Assembly (NCBI GenBank): GCA_910578815.1
Contig: CAJTSE010000008.1
Coordinates: forward strand, 123,933-187,932
Length of the DNA stretch: 64,000 bases
Source of the DNA: an uncultured Acetatifactor sp.
GTDB taxonomy: Bacteria > Bacillota > Clostridia > Lachnospirales > Lachnospiraceae
Direction: 5' to 3'
Shown: positions 43,071-52,035 of the stretch, piece by piece
Numbering within the stretch: the first letter of the stretch is position 1
Layout of the letters: every line of letters starts with the position of its first letter
Made by a program: the position numbers and the translations under genes
Notes under the pieces: generated by a model
The model's database searches: none
What the model saw: only the letters and a program-made list of their open reading frames with translations
Told to the model about the DNA's origin: nothing

Positions 43071-45779
43071 ATGATGAGCAGAGAGCTTGCAAAAACCTAT
43101 GATCCCAAGGGAATCGAGGACAGATTGTATCAGAAATGGCTGGAAAAGAAATATTTTCACGCGGAGGCGGACCATAGCAGGACGCCCTTCACGATTGTGA
43201 TCCCGCCGCCAAACATTACGGGGCAGCTCCATATGGGCCATGCCCTGGATAATACTATGCAGGATATTTTGATCCGTTTTAAGAGAATGCAGGGCTTTAA
43301 TGCCCTCTGGCAGCCGGGCACGGATCATGCCTCCATCGCTACGGAGGTGAAGATTACCGAGAAGCTGAAGGAAGAGGGGATCGACAAGCGCGAGCTGGGC
43401 CGGGAGAAATTTTTAGAGCGGGCCTGGGACTGGAAAAAGGAGTACGGCGGGCGCATCATTTCGCAGTTGAAGAAGATGGGTTCCTCCTGCGACTGGGACC
43501 GGGAGCGTTTCACCATGGACGAGGGCTGCAACAGGGCCGTTACGGAAGTCTTTGTGAAGATGCACGAGAAGGGCTATATTTATAAGGGTGCCCGGATCAT
43601 CAACTGGTGTCCGGTGTGCAATACCTCCATCTCTGACGCGGAGGTGGTATATGAGGAACAGGCGGGGCATCTGTGGCATATCAAGTACCCTGTGATCGGC
43701 GAGGACGGAAAGCCCAGCGACACGGAATTTCTGACCTTTGCCACCACCCGTCCCGAAACCATGCTGGGAGATACCGCCGTAGCCATTCATCCTGAAGACG
43801 AGCGCTATGCCCATCTGATCGGTAAGAGCGTGCTGCTGCCCATTGTCAACCGGGTGATTCCCGTAGTTACGGATACCTATGTGGACAGGGAGTTCGGAAC
43901 CGGCGTGGTAAAAATTACGCCTGCTCATGATCCCAACGACTTTGAGGTAGGCAAGCGTCATGACCTGCCCATTATCAATATCATGAACGATGACGCCACC
44001 ATCAATGCAAACGGCGGCAGGTTTGAGGGCATGGACCGTTATGAGGCCAGAAAGGCCATTGTGGAAGAGCTGGAAAAACAGGGGCTGCTGGTGAAGATTG
44101 AGGATTATTCTCATAATGTAGGCACCCACGACCGCTGTAAGACCACCGTGGAACCGCTGGTAAAGGAACAGTGGTTTGTGAAGATGGAAGAGCTGATTAA
44201 GCCTGCGGTGGAAGCGGTGAAAAAAGGCGAGATCAAGCTGATTCCCCAGCGTATGGAGAAGACTTATTTCAACTGGACGGACAATATTCGTGACTGGTGT
44301 ATCAGCAGACAGCTCTGGTGGGGCCACAGGATCCCCGCTTACTACTGCGACAAGTGTGGAGAGGTAACTGTGGCCGGGGAAATGCCGGAGAAATGCCCTA
44401 AATGTGGTCATGAACACCTGACCCAGGACCCGGATACTCTGGACACTTGGTTTTCTTCCGCGCTGTGGCCCTTTGAAACCTTAGGCTGGCCGGAGCAGAC
44501 CGAGGATTTAAAATATTTTTACCCCACGGATGTGCTGGTGACAGGCTATGATATTATTTTCTTTTGGGTCATCCGCATGATCTTTTCCGGCTATGAGCAT
44601 ATGGGCGAAAAGCCCTTTAAGACCGTACTGTTTCATGGCCTTGTGAGGGACAGTGAGGGACGGAAAATGTCCAAATCTCTGGGCAACGGCATTGACCCTC
44701 TGGAGATTATCGACCAGTACGGAGCGGATGCCCTGCGGCTGACGTTGATTACTGGCAATGCTCCCGGCAACGATATGCGTTTCTATTACGAGAGGGTGGA
44801 GAACAGCCGCAACTTTGCAAATAAGGTCTGGAATGCGTCCCGCTTCATTATGATGAATATGGACGGCAAGCAGGTGACGGAACCTGAATTTAAGGAACTG
44901 CAGCCGGTGGACAGATGGATTCTTTCCCGGTTAAATACCCTGATCGGGGAAGTGACGGATAATATGGAAAGCTTTGAGCTGGGGATTGCCGTGCAGAAGG
45001 TTTATGACTTTATCTGGGACGAATTCTGCGACTGGTACATCGAGATGGTAAAGCCAAGGCTGTATGATACTGACGATGCGGCCAGTCAGAACGCGGCTCT
45101 TTGGACCTTAAAGACCGTCCTCATCGACGCCCTGAAGCTGCTGCATCCTTACATGCCCTTTATCACCGAGGAAATTTACTGTACGATCCGCGCCATGGAG
45201 GGCGCTGCCATGGAGGGCGCTGCCATGGAGGGCGCTGCCGGGGAAGAGTCCATCATGATCAGTGCCTGGCCGAAATACCGTGAGGATCGGGCATTTACAA
45301 AGGAAGAGAAAGACATTGAGATCATTAAGGAGGCCGTAAGGGGCATCCGTAATGTGCGGAACGAAATGAATGTGGCCCCTTCCCGCAAGGCTGCAGTGTA
45401 TGTGGTCAGTGGAGACGAGGGAATCCTGTCCGCCTTTACCGAGGGGAAGTTGTTCTTTGCTTCTTTAGCTTACGCCAGCGAGGTTACCATCCAGAAGGAT
45501 AAGAGCGGAATTGCCGGGGACGCGGTGAGTGTGGTGATTCCTGGTGCGACTCTGTATATCCCCTTTGCGGAGCTGGTAGACATTGCTCAGGAGATCGAGC
45601 GGCTCAAAAAGGAGAAGAAACGTCTGGAGGGAGAGCTTGCACGGGTAAACGGTATGCTTTCCAATGAAAGGTTTATTTCCAAGGCGCCGGAATCCAAGAT
45701 TGCGGAGGAAAAGGAAAAGCTGAGCAAGTATACCCGCATGATGGAGCAGGTGGAGACCAGGCTGACGCAGCTTGGATGA
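43071..45779 (+). CDS. valS: Valyl-tRNA synthetase
   Basis: 902 residues, class I synthetase. HIGH-type motif HMGHA after PPPNITGQL, the editing domain (TTRPETMLGDTAVAIHP), zinc-like CDKCG/CPKCG pairs, KMSKSLGNG, the anticodon-binding helical domain, and the C-terminal coiled-coil arm (DIAQEIERLKKEKKRLEGELARV ... QVETRLTQL). It charges tRNA-Val. Start ATG 43071 or 43074, with AAGGAG at 43060; the frame to 43020 lacks a site. Between domains it holds a three-fold MEGAA insertion caused by a 15-base repeat. It is controlled by the T-box leader. Confidence 0.97.
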   Translation: MMSRELAKTYDPKGIEDRLYQKWLEKKYFHAEADHSRTPFTIVIPPPNITGQLHMGHALDNTMQDILIRFKRMQGFNALWQPGTDHASIATEVKITEKLKEEGIDKRELGREKFLERAWDWKKEYGGRIISQLKKMGSSCDWDRERFTMDEGCNRAVTEVFVKMHEKGYIYKGARIINWCPVCNTSISDAEVVYEEQAGHLWHIKYPVIGEDGKPSDTEFLTFATTRPETMLGDTAVAIHPEDERYAHLIGKSVLLPIVNRVIPVVTDTYVDREFGTGVVKITPAHDPNDFEVGKRHDLPIINIMNDDATINANGGRFEGMDRYEARKAIVEELEKQGLLVKIEDYSHNVGTHDRCKTTVEPLVKEQWFVKMEELIKPAVEAVKKGEIKLIPQRMEKTYFNWTDNIRDWCISRQLWWGHRIPAYYCDKCGEVTVAGEMPEKCPKCGHEHLTQDPDTLDTWFSSALWPFETLGWPEQTEDLKYFYPTDVLVTGYDIIFFWVIRMIFSGYEHMGEKPFKTVLFHGLVRDSEGRKMSKSLGNGIDPLEIIDQYGADALRLTLITGNAPGNDMRFYYERVENSRNFANKVWNASRFIMMNMDGKQVTEPEFKELQPVDRWILSRLNTLIGEVTDNMESFELGIAVQKVYDFIWDEFCDWYIEMVKPRLYDTDDAASQNAALWTLKTVLIDALKLLHPYMPFITEEIYCTIRAMEGAAMEGAAMEGAAGEESIMISAWPKYREDRAFTKEEKDIEIIKEAVRGIRNVRNEMNVAPSRKAAVYVVSGDEGILSAFTEGKLFFASLAYASEVTIQKDKSGIAGDAVSVVIPGATLYIPFAELVDIAQEIERLKKEKKRLEGELARVNGMLSNERFISKAPESKIAEEKEKLSKYTRMMEQVETRLTQLG
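45192..45236 (+). repeat. 15-bp in-frame triplicated repeat within valS
   Basis: GCCATGGAGGGCGCT repeats three times without a mismatch (45192-45206, 45207-45221, 45222-45236), encoding AMEGA units near residue 710, in a surface linker of the anticodon-binding domain. Perfect copies point to recent slippage. Confidence 0.95.
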
Positions 45780-45893
45780 TTCAAATATGCCGCAGCATCT
45801 GCCGGCTGTCCGTGCAGGCGTGACGGCCTGGTTTATTGCCCGCGGGAAGGAAGCAGGTTTGCGGCTTGTGTAAAAAGCGCAGAAACGAGGTGC

Positions 45894-47261
45894 ATGATGC
45901 AGAAGCAGTCCATCGCTTCCTTTGAGGAAGCGGAAAATTATATTAACAGTATTCCCCGCTTTACCTCCAAGAACACCATGGAGGACACAAAGGCCTTTCT
46001 GCACCGGCTGGGGGATCCGGACAGGCGGATGCGGATCATCCACGTGGCAGGCACCAACGGCAAGGGCTCCGTGTGCGCTTATATGAGTTCCGTTTTGCAG
46101 GCGGCGGGGTACAGGGTGGCTCTGTTTACTTCGCCCCATCTTGTGGATATAAGGGAACGGTTTACGGTAAACGGAGAGGTGATTTCCAGAGAAGAATTCC
46201 TAGGGGCATTTCTGCAGGTGTACAATCTGCTGGAATTCCCGAAAACCGGGGAGGGGGATGCGGGCACGGAGTCTGCCTCCGAACCGGGTGCCCCTGCGAT
46301 TTTTTATCATCCTTCTTATTTTGAATACCTCTTTTTTATGGCCATGGTAATTTTCCCGGAGAAACATCCGGACTTCTGCATCCTGGAGACGGGGCTGGGA
46401 GGAAGACTGGACGCTACCAATTCCGTGTCCGGAAAGGAGCTAGCGGTGATTACTCATATCAGCCTGGATCACGTGGAATATCTGGGGGATACGGCAGAGA
46501 AAATTGCGGGAGAAAAAGCCTGTATTATGCAGGCGGGAGCGCCTGCAGTCTATTGGGATACCTGCGAGTCTGTCAGCAGGGTTTTTGAACAAAAAGGGTC
46601 GGAACTTGGCGTAAAGACTTATTCTGTGTCGAAAAAGGACTATCGCTTTTTGGGTTTTGCGAATAAAAGCATTGATTTTTCTTTGCACACTGGGTATTAT
46701 AGTTATATTACCCTTACTTTGCACACCATTGCCGCGTATCAGATGGAGAATGCGGCGTTAGCAATACGGGCGCTGGAGGTGTTGGACGGCGGCAGAACAA
46801 TTACGGGGGACCAAATCAGGCAGGGAATTGGAAACTGTTTTTGGGCCGGCCGTATGGAAGAAGTACTGCCGGAGGTCTTTGTGGACGGCGCTCATAATGA
46901 GGACGGGGTCAGGGCCTTTCTGGAGACAGTGGCAGAGGACGGTCATATCGGCCCCAGGGCTCTGCTGTTCAGTGTGGTAAAGGATAAGGATTATAGGCGC
47001 ATGGTGGAAGAACTGGAGGGATCAGGGCTTTTTGACCGGATCTTTGCAGCTCATATGAGGACGGGAAGAGCGGTATCCCAGGAGAGGCTGGGAAAGCTTT
47101 TTGATCAATATCCCGGCTGCCGATATGAATTGTATGACGATGTATCCACGGCCTTTTGTGAACTGTTACATAGCCGGAAGCAGGACGAGCGGATCTATAT
47201 AGCGGGCAGCCTGTATCTGGCAGGTGAGATAAAGGAGCTTTTAAGAGATGATAAATTTTGA
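45894..47261 (+). CDS. folC: Folylpolyglutamate synthase / dihydrofolate synthase
   Basis: 455 residues of the Mur-ligase fold. HVAGTNGKGSVCAYMSS is the P-loop (residues ~46-62), followed by FTSPHLVDIRERF, FCILETGLGGRLDATN, ITHISLDHVEYLGDT and VDGAHNEDGVRAF. It adds glutamate to folates. It starts at ATG 45894 with GAGGTG upstream. The gene order valS-folC is common in Bacillota. Its end overlaps the short gene at 47248 by 14 bases. Confidence 0.95.
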   Translation: MMQKQSIASFEEAENYINSIPRFTSKNTMEDTKAFLHRLGDPDRRMRIIHVAGTNGKGSVCAYMSSVLQAAGYRVALFTSPHLVDIRERFTVNGEVISREEFLGAFLQVYNLLEFPKTGEGDAGTESASEPGAPAIFYHPSYFEYLFFMAMVIFPEKHPDFCILETGLGGRLDATNSVSGKELAVITHISLDHVEYLGDTAEKIAGEKACIMQAGAPAVYWDTCESVSRVFEQKGSELGVKTYSVSKKDYRFLGFANKSIDFSLHTGYYSYITLTLHTIAAYQMENAALAIRALEVLDGGRTITGDQIRQGIGNCFWAGRMEEVLPEVFVDGAHNEDGVRAFLETVAEDGHIGPRALLFSVVKDKDYRRMVEELEGSGLFDRIFAAHMRTGRAVSQERLGKLFDQYPGCRYELYDDVSTAFCELLHSRKQDERIYIAGSLYLAGEIKELLRDDKF

Positions 47262-47400
47262 GGAAGAGCTGAAAAAGTTTCACCCCAGTCTTGAAGTGGA
47301 AGATGCGGAGGACGCTATCTATAATCAGGACTTGACGGATATGGCGGATCTACTTGTAAAAATGATAAAGGAGTCCGAGGAAGAGTCGGAAGAGGTGTGA
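47248..47400 (+). CDS. Small acidic protein, 50 residues
   Basis: ATG 47248 lies ten bases after AAGGAG within the end of folC, and the stop (47398-47400) is one base before the next ATG. The product starts MINFEEELKKFHPSLEVEDA and continues with AIYNQDLTDMADLLVKMIKE and a Glu/Ser tail; it is mostly helical with net negative charge. Tight packing between folC and the TPR gene argues it is real. Unknown function. Confidence 0.65.
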   Translation: MINFEEELKKFHPSLEVEDAEDAIYNQDLTDMADLLVKMIKESEEESEEV

Positions 47401-47401
47401 C

Positions 47402-48817
47402 ATGTTTTGCTATAACTGCGGATGCCAGCTGTCGGAGCATGATTTTTGCACTGCCTGCGGAGTGGACGTGTCCCTGTATAAAAGGATCATGTTCGTTTCC
47501 AATATGTACTATAACTTCGGTCTGGAAAAGGCCGGGGTCAGGGATCTGACCGGTGCGATCACCAGCTTGCGGCAAAGCTTGAAATTTAATAAAAATAATA
47601 TTGATGCGAGGAATCTGCTGGGACTGGTTTATTTTGAGACGGGCGAGGTGGTGGCGGCTCTAAGTGAGTGGGTCATCAGCAAAAATCTGCGTCCGGAGAA
47701 AAATATTGCGGACGATTATATTGACAGACTGCAGTCCAACTCCGGCAGGCTTGACTCAATAAATCAAACCATTAAGAAATATAATCAGGCATTGGTGTAT
47801 TGCCAGCAGGACAGCAGGGATCTGGCCGTGATACAGCTGAAGAAGGTACTTTCCTTAAATCCCCGTTTTATCCGTGCTCACCAGCTGCTGGCTCTTCTGT
47901 ACATGAGCAGCGAGCAATGGGAGCGTGCGGAGAGGGAGCTTCGAAAGTGCATGGATATTGACAGAAACAATACCCAGACTCTGCGATATTTGAAAGAAGT
48001 TGAACTGATGCTGGTGCCGGATGAGACGGTAAAGCAGTCGGGCGGAAAGCGGAAGAAAGAAGAGACAGTACGTTATGTCAGCGACAACGAGATGATCATC
48101 CAGCCGATAAACGTAAAGGAACCAAAGAACAGCGGTGTGTCCACGCTGATTAATTTGGGGATCGGGTTGGTAATCGGACTAGCCGTCACTTATTTTCTTC
48201 TGGTGCCTGCGGCCCAGTCCAACACCAGAGTGAGTATGCAGGAAGAGATCAGAAAAGTCAGCAATGAGTCGGATGCCAGAGCGGTGAGAATCCAGGAGCT
48301 GGAGAGTGAAGGGGAAAAGCTTAGAAGTAAGATTGAAGAGCTGGAAAACCGGGTGGACAGCTTTGAAGGTGCCGGAGGCGTGATCGACGGATATGACAGC
48401 CTGTTGACAGTAGCGGCCGATTATCTGAAAAATCAGGACAATATGGCAGCGGCGGCGGAGTTGGAGAATATTGTACAGACGATTTCGCCGGAGGATACCT
48501 CGGAGGAATTTCGGAATCTGTATCAGACCCTGCGGCAGGTGATCGGACCGGAGCTGGCAATTACTTATTATGAAGAGGCTTCCGAAAGTTTCCGCCATGA
48601 GGAATATGAGGCGGCCATTGAATCCTTTGAGCGGGCCGTGTACTATGATGAAACTCATGTGGATGCCCTTTATTTCCTGGCCAGGGCATATCATGCCAAC
48701 GGTAATTTGGAGGAAGCTTCGGAAACCTATCAGAAGCTGCTGGAGCTGTTTCCGGATTCCAATAGAGTACGAGATACCAAGGGGCGCTTAAAGGAGCTGG
48801 GAGTCACGGTGGAATAA
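47402..48817 (+). CDS. Zinc-ribbon, TPR and coiled-coil membrane protein
   Basis: 471 residues. The N-terminus is a zinc ribbon (CYNCGCQL ... CTACG). Tetratricopeptide helices (~25-200) follow, with DARNLLGLVYFETGEVVAALSEW and RAHQLLALLYMSSEQWERAERELRK. A single membrane segment lies at ~248-268, then a coiled coil (residues ~280-320). C-terminal TPRs (~325-470) end with AYHANGNLEEASETYQKLLELFPDS. So cytoplasmic and external repeat domains are joined across the membrane, suggesting an envelope scaffold. The hairpin repeat copy B begins two bases after its stop codon. Confidence 0.8.
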   Translation: MFCYNCGCQLSEHDFCTACGVDVSLYKRIMFVSNMYYNFGLEKAGVRDLTGAITSLRQSLKFNKNNIDARNLLGLVYFETGEVVAALSEWVISKNLRPEKNIADDYIDRLQSNSGRLDSINQTIKKYNQALVYCQQDSRDLAVIQLKKVLSLNPRFIRAHQLLALLYMSSEQWERAERELRKCMDIDRNNTQTLRYLKEVELMLVPDETVKQSGGKRKKEETVRYVSDNEMIIQPINVKEPKNSGVSTLINLGIGLVIGLAVTYFLLVPAAQSNTRVSMQEEIRKVSNESDARAVRIQELESEGEKLRSKIEELENRVDSFEGAGGVIDGYDSLLTVAADYLKNQDNMAAAAELENIVQTISPEDTSEEFRNLYQTLRQVIGPELAITYYEEASESFRHEEYEAAIESFERAVYYDETHVDALYFLARAYHANGNLEEASETYQKLLELFPDSNRVRDTKGRLKELGVTVE

Positions 48818-48818
48818 A

Positions 48819-48878
48819 AGGCGAAAAGATTTTCTAAGGTTGAGAAGAACTCAACCTAAGAAAATCTAAGTTTCGCCT
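48819..48878. repeat. 60-bp hairpin repeat, copy B, directly after a stop codon
   Basis: AGGCGAAAAGATTTTC at the left pairs with GAAAATCT and TTTCGCCT at the right, around the loop GAAGAAC. The two base changes relative to copy A on the left arm are matched by compensating changes on the right arm, so the stem is kept. Confidence 0.85.
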
Positions 48879-48888
48879 TGAAGAATAC

Positions 48889-48930
48889 AAAAGAAAAGAA
48901 CCTGTAGGAGACTGCGGGTTCTTTTCTTTT
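48889..48930 (+). terminator. Intrinsic terminator ahead of the spoIIA operon
   Basis: AAAAGAAAAGAACC (48889-48902) pairs perfectly with GGTTCTTTTCTTTT (48917-48930). It ends the folC-TPR transcript, 38 bases before spoIIAA. Confidence 0.85.
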
Positions 48931-48968
48931 GTTAAAATTGCTGAAATGCTGAAGGAAGGGAGAAGCAT

Positions 48969-49292
48969 ATGGAGCAGATTACAACGGAAGATTTTCAGGT
49001 GATTGATAATTGTCTGATGATCAGGCTGCCGGAAGAGGTGGACCATCACAGAGCGGGATTTATCTGTGAAAATGCGGACAGGATGTTATGCAGGGAGAAT
49101 GTGTGCAATGTTGTCTTTGACTTTGAAAATACGAGGTTTATGGATTCCTCCGGAATCGGAATCATCATGGGAAGACATCGAAAAATATCCTGTTTCGGAG
49201 GGAGGGTCTATGTGATTCACGCGGACAAGCAGATCAGGAGGATACTGACCATATCCGGATTAGAAAGAATTGTGGAGGTACTGGAATCATGA
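48969..49292 (+). CDS. spoIIAA: Anti-sigma F factor antagonist
   Basis: 107-residue STAS-domain protein. VVFDFENTRFMDSSGIGIIMGR contains the Ser of DSSGIG that is phosphorylated by SpoIIAB. In the forespore, unphosphorylated SpoIIAA binds SpoIIAB and frees sigma F. First gene of a complete spoIIA operon, overlapping spoIIAB by four bases. I did not find a convincing sigma-H promoter in the 38 bases after the terminator. Confidence 0.96.
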   Translation: MEQITTEDFQVIDNCLMIRLPEEVDHHRAGFICENADRMLCRENVCNVVFDFENTRFMDSSGIGIIMGRHRKISCFGGRVYVIHADKQIRRILTISGLERIVEVLES

Positions 49293-49783
49293 AAAATGAA
49301 ATGGAAATCATATTTGATGCAATTTCCGACAACGAAGGGTTTGCCAGAGTGGCAGTCTCTGCGTTTGTGGCGGGGGCGGATCCTACGCTGGAGGAACTGG
49401 CGGATATAAAAACCGCGGTTTCCGAGGCAGTAACCAATTCCATTATTCACGGTTATGAAAATTTGTACGGGTATGGCGGCGCTAAGGGGCAGCCTGCGGA
49501 AAGGTCCCGCATCAATCCGGGAAAAGTGAGAGTACGATGCCTTTTGGATGGAGACATGTTACATATCCAGGTCACTGACAATGGCAGAGGCATAGAAAAT
49601 CTGGAGCAGGCCATGGAGCCCCTGTTTACTACCAGGCCGGAGCTGGAGCGTTCCGGTATGGGCTTTGCCTTTATGGAGGCGTTTATGGATGATCTGGAGG
49701 TGGAAAGTGAGCCGGGAAAGGGGACTACGGTGCGGATGAAAAAGAAAATAGGTGTCGGCGACTGGATAGCCGGAGGGGACTGA
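49289..49783 (+). CDS. spoIIAB: Anti-sigma F factor (serine kinase)
   Basis: 164 residues with the GHKL ATPase motifs: N-box EAVTNSIIHGYE, G1 VTDNGRGIENL, and G2 ERSGMGFAFMEAF. It holds sigma F inactive in the predivisional cell and phosphorylates SpoIIAA. It lies between spoIIAA (four-base overlap) and sigF (three-base gap). It is somewhat longer than the ~145-residue norm because of an insert after the N-box (YGYGGAKGQPAERSR). Confidence 0.96.
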   Translation: MKNEMEIIFDAISDNEGFARVAVSAFVAGADPTLEELADIKTAVSEAVTNSIIHGYENLYGYGGAKGQPAERSRINPGKVRVRCLLDGDMLHIQVTDNGRGIENLEQAMEPLFTTRPELERSGMGFAFMEAFMDDLEVESEPGKGTTVRMKKKIGVGDWIAGGD

Positions 49784-49786
49784 TAC

Positions 49787-50554
49787 ATGGAAGAAACGTC
49801 AGTACTGATTGCAAGGTCACAGGCAGGAGAAAAGGATGCAAGAGAAGTACTGATCGAAAAAAATCTGGGGCTGGTACATCACATCGTCCGGCGGTTTACG
49901 GGAAGAGGGTATGATACCGAGGATCTTTTCCAGATTGGCACTATCGGATTAATGAAGGCCATCGACAAATTTGACCTCAATCTGGGACTGCAGTTTTCCA
50001 CCTATGCAGTCCCCATGATTACCGGAGAAATCAAGAGGTTTTTAAGGGATGACGGGCCGGTGAAGGTGTCCCGTACCATTAAGGAAAACGGTTTAAAGGT
50101 AAAGCTCGCGAGGCAGAGACTGCAGGCAAAGGAAGGCAGGGAGCCAACCCTGCAGGAGCTTACCGAAGCAACCGGACTTTCCATGGAGGATGTGGTGATT
50201 GCCATGGAGGCCTCCATAGAGGTAGAGTCTATCTACAGTGCGGTCTATCAGGACGACGGCAGCGAGGTTTATTTGGTGGATAAGGTGGTCCGAGGAAACA
50301 GCGGCAGTGTAGGAAGCAGTACGGCAGGAGGATTTGGCAGTGAGGATGCGGAAAAAGAAAAGCTGCTGAACCATATGCTGCTGACGCAGCTCTTGAATAC
50401 TCTGGAACCTTCTGAAAGGAAGCTGATCACTATGCGGTACTTTCAGGATAAGACGCAGGTGGAGGTGGCGGCGGTGCTGGGGATCAGTCAGGTTCAGGTC
50501 AGCAGGCTGGAAAAGAAGATATTGCTGCGGCTGAGAGAGCGTGCAGGCGAGTGA
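49787..50554 (+). CDS. sigF: RNA polymerase sigma-F factor
   Basis: 255 residues, sigma-70 type. Region 2 is LVHHIVRRFTGRGYDTEDLFQIGTIGLMKAIDKFD with FSTYAVPMITGEIKRFLRDD, region 3 has the REPTLQELTEATGLS segment, and region 4 is the helix-turn-helix TQVEVAAVLGISQVQVSRLEKKIL. It directs the first forespore transcription program. Last gene of the spoIIA operon. Its presence shows a sporulation-competent lineage. Confidence 0.96.
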   Translation: MEETSVLIARSQAGEKDAREVLIEKNLGLVHHIVRRFTGRGYDTEDLFQIGTIGLMKAIDKFDLNLGLQFSTYAVPMITGEIKRFLRDDGPVKVSRTIKENGLKVKLARQRLQAKEGREPTLQELTEATGLSMEDVVIAMEASIEVESIYSAVYQDDGSEVYLVDKVVRGNSGSVGSSTAGGFGSEDAEKEKLLNHMLLTQLLNTLEPSERKLITMRYFQDKTQVEVAAVLGISQVQVSRLEKKILLRLRERAGE

Positions 50555-50653
50555 TTTTTTAAAATTTTATTAAATGTAATTTTTTCCGCTTTTCCTATTG
50601 AACGAATTCGGTTAATATAATAGATACAAGAGAAAAAGCTATAGGAGATACAT

Positions 50654-51847
50654 ATGAATATTATAGATATGGATGAAGAACGTGAAAAGGGAACTCAAAA
50701 CAGGGAAGAAAGAGAAGAAAAGCTAAAGAGAGCCAGAAGGAATCGGCGCAGAAATTCCACGATCAAGGGTGTACTCGGTATGATGGGCTGTATGGTGCTT
50801 TTGGCAGCAGCCATGTACGGCGGGATGTCCTTGTATGAGAAGCTGTCCGCACGGGGCAGCGTTCCTGAGGATGATCCGAAGCAGGAGGAAGAAGGGGACG
50901 GACAGCCTGCGGAAGACGGAGATACGGTGGACGTTTTCTCTGGTTCCGTGGTTTATTCTCAGGCAGAGCTGGATAAAAAGGTGGCAGAGGCGGTGGCTGC
51001 AGCTCAGGGCGAAGAGGCGGACAGGGTCTTAAACGGAATTAAGGAATCCCTCTCATCCGGCACTACTACCGTGGAGACGCTGCGTCCCTATTATCCTGAC
51101 GATATTGTGGTGGTCAGCGACGGCAGGTTTCATTTTGTGCCTATTAACAGAAATCTAAAGCTGAATCAGCTGGACGTAGCAAATCTGCAGATATTGGAGA
51201 ATGGCGAGTACCAATATCTTACAGACGGACAGGTGACCTCTCACAAGGGGATTGACGTTTCCAGCCATCAGGGGGATATTGACTGGAATCTGGTGGCTCA
51301 GGACGGGGTGGAATTTGCAATCATCCGCGTGGGTTTAAGAGGATACGGTAAAGAAGGAAATCTTAAGGAGGATGCAAAGTTCGATGCCAATATCCAGGGA
51401 GCCAAGGCTGCGGGGATCAAGGTGGGAGTCTATTTTTTCAGCCAGGCCATCAATGACCAGGAAGTACTGGAAGAAGCCAATTTATGTCTGCAGAAAATCG
51501 CGCCCTATCAGCTGGACTGCCCGGTGGTGTATGATGTGGAGCGGACCGCTGAAGACGGCCGCATGAACAATATTTCCGTGGAAGAGCGGACCCATCTGAC
51601 TCAGCTTTTCTGTCAGACCATACAGAACGCCGGCTATACTCCCATGATCTATCATAATACCCAGATGGGGGCACTGATGATAGACATTGCGCAGCTGGAG
51701 GACTATGACAAATGGTATGCTTCCTACAGTGACCAGATGTTTTATCCTTATGAGTATAAGATCTGGCAGTATTCCGATAAGGGAAGAGTACAGGGCATCA
51801 GCACCAATGTAGATTTAAATATCTGCTTTGAGCCGGTGTGGAACTGA
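50654..51847 (+). CDS. Membrane-anchored GH25 lysozyme
   Basis: 397 residues. A basic cytoplasmic start (~40 residues) and one membrane segment (~residues 41-60) are followed by an acidic linker, a ~100-residue region, and the GH25 barrel from ~197: KGIDVSSHQGDIDW with a catalytic Asp, FAIIRVGLRGYGKEGNL, VGVYFFSQA, CPVVYDVERTAE with the catalytic Asp/Glu pair, MIYHNTQ, and KIWQYSDKG. It cleaves the MurNAc-GlcNAc bond of peptidoglycan outside the cell. ATAGGAGAT precedes ATG 50654. Being next to sigF may be chance. Confidence 0.93.
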   Translation: MNIIDMDEEREKGTQNREEREEKLKRARRNRRRNSTIKGVLGMMGCMVLLAAAMYGGMSLYEKLSARGSVPEDDPKQEEEGDGQPAEDGDTVDVFSGSVVYSQAELDKKVAEAVAAAQGEEADRVLNGIKESLSSGTTTVETLRPYYPDDIVVVSDGRFHFVPINRNLKLNQLDVANLQILENGEYQYLTDGQVTSHKGIDVSSHQGDIDWNLVAQDGVEFAIIRVGLRGYGKEGNLKEDAKFDANIQGAKAAGIKVGVYFFSQAINDQEVLEEANLCLQKIAPYQLDCPVVYDVERTAEDGRMNNISVEERTHLTQLFCQTIQNAGYTPMIYHNTQMGALMIDIAQLEDYDKWYASYSDQMFYPYEYKIWQYSDKGRVQGISTNVDLNICFEPVWN

Positions 51848-51891
51848 GGCCTGAACCGATACTGTTTTAGAAAGTTTTTAGAAATCTTTTA

Positions 51892-51953
51892 TTGACAAAA
51901 ATTTTTTTCGGTGATAATGTTAGTGTGCTAACAATAAAGGTTAGTACACTAAC
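51892..51953 (+). promoter_or_regulatory. MarR promoter with two operator palindromes
   Basis: TTGACA (51892-51897) is followed at 15-17 bases by GATAATGT (51913-51920). GTTAGTGTGCTAAC (51919-51932) and GTTAGTACACTAAC (51940-51953) share GTTAG-N4-CTAAC and sit over and after the start point, 21 bases centre to centre (two helical turns). Probable autorepression by the MarR protein. Confidence 0.75.
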
Positions 51954-52035
51954 ATTTTTTGCGATGAGGTGAACAGCGCAGTGTGCCGTCAGCCGTACAA
52001 GGAAGCTGTCTCCTGATGCAGAAAAGAGGTGACAA

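Noticed and set aside
43413..44417. A 334-codon minus-strand frame inside valS
   Set aside because: Fully antisense to conserved valS sequence with no family resemblance.
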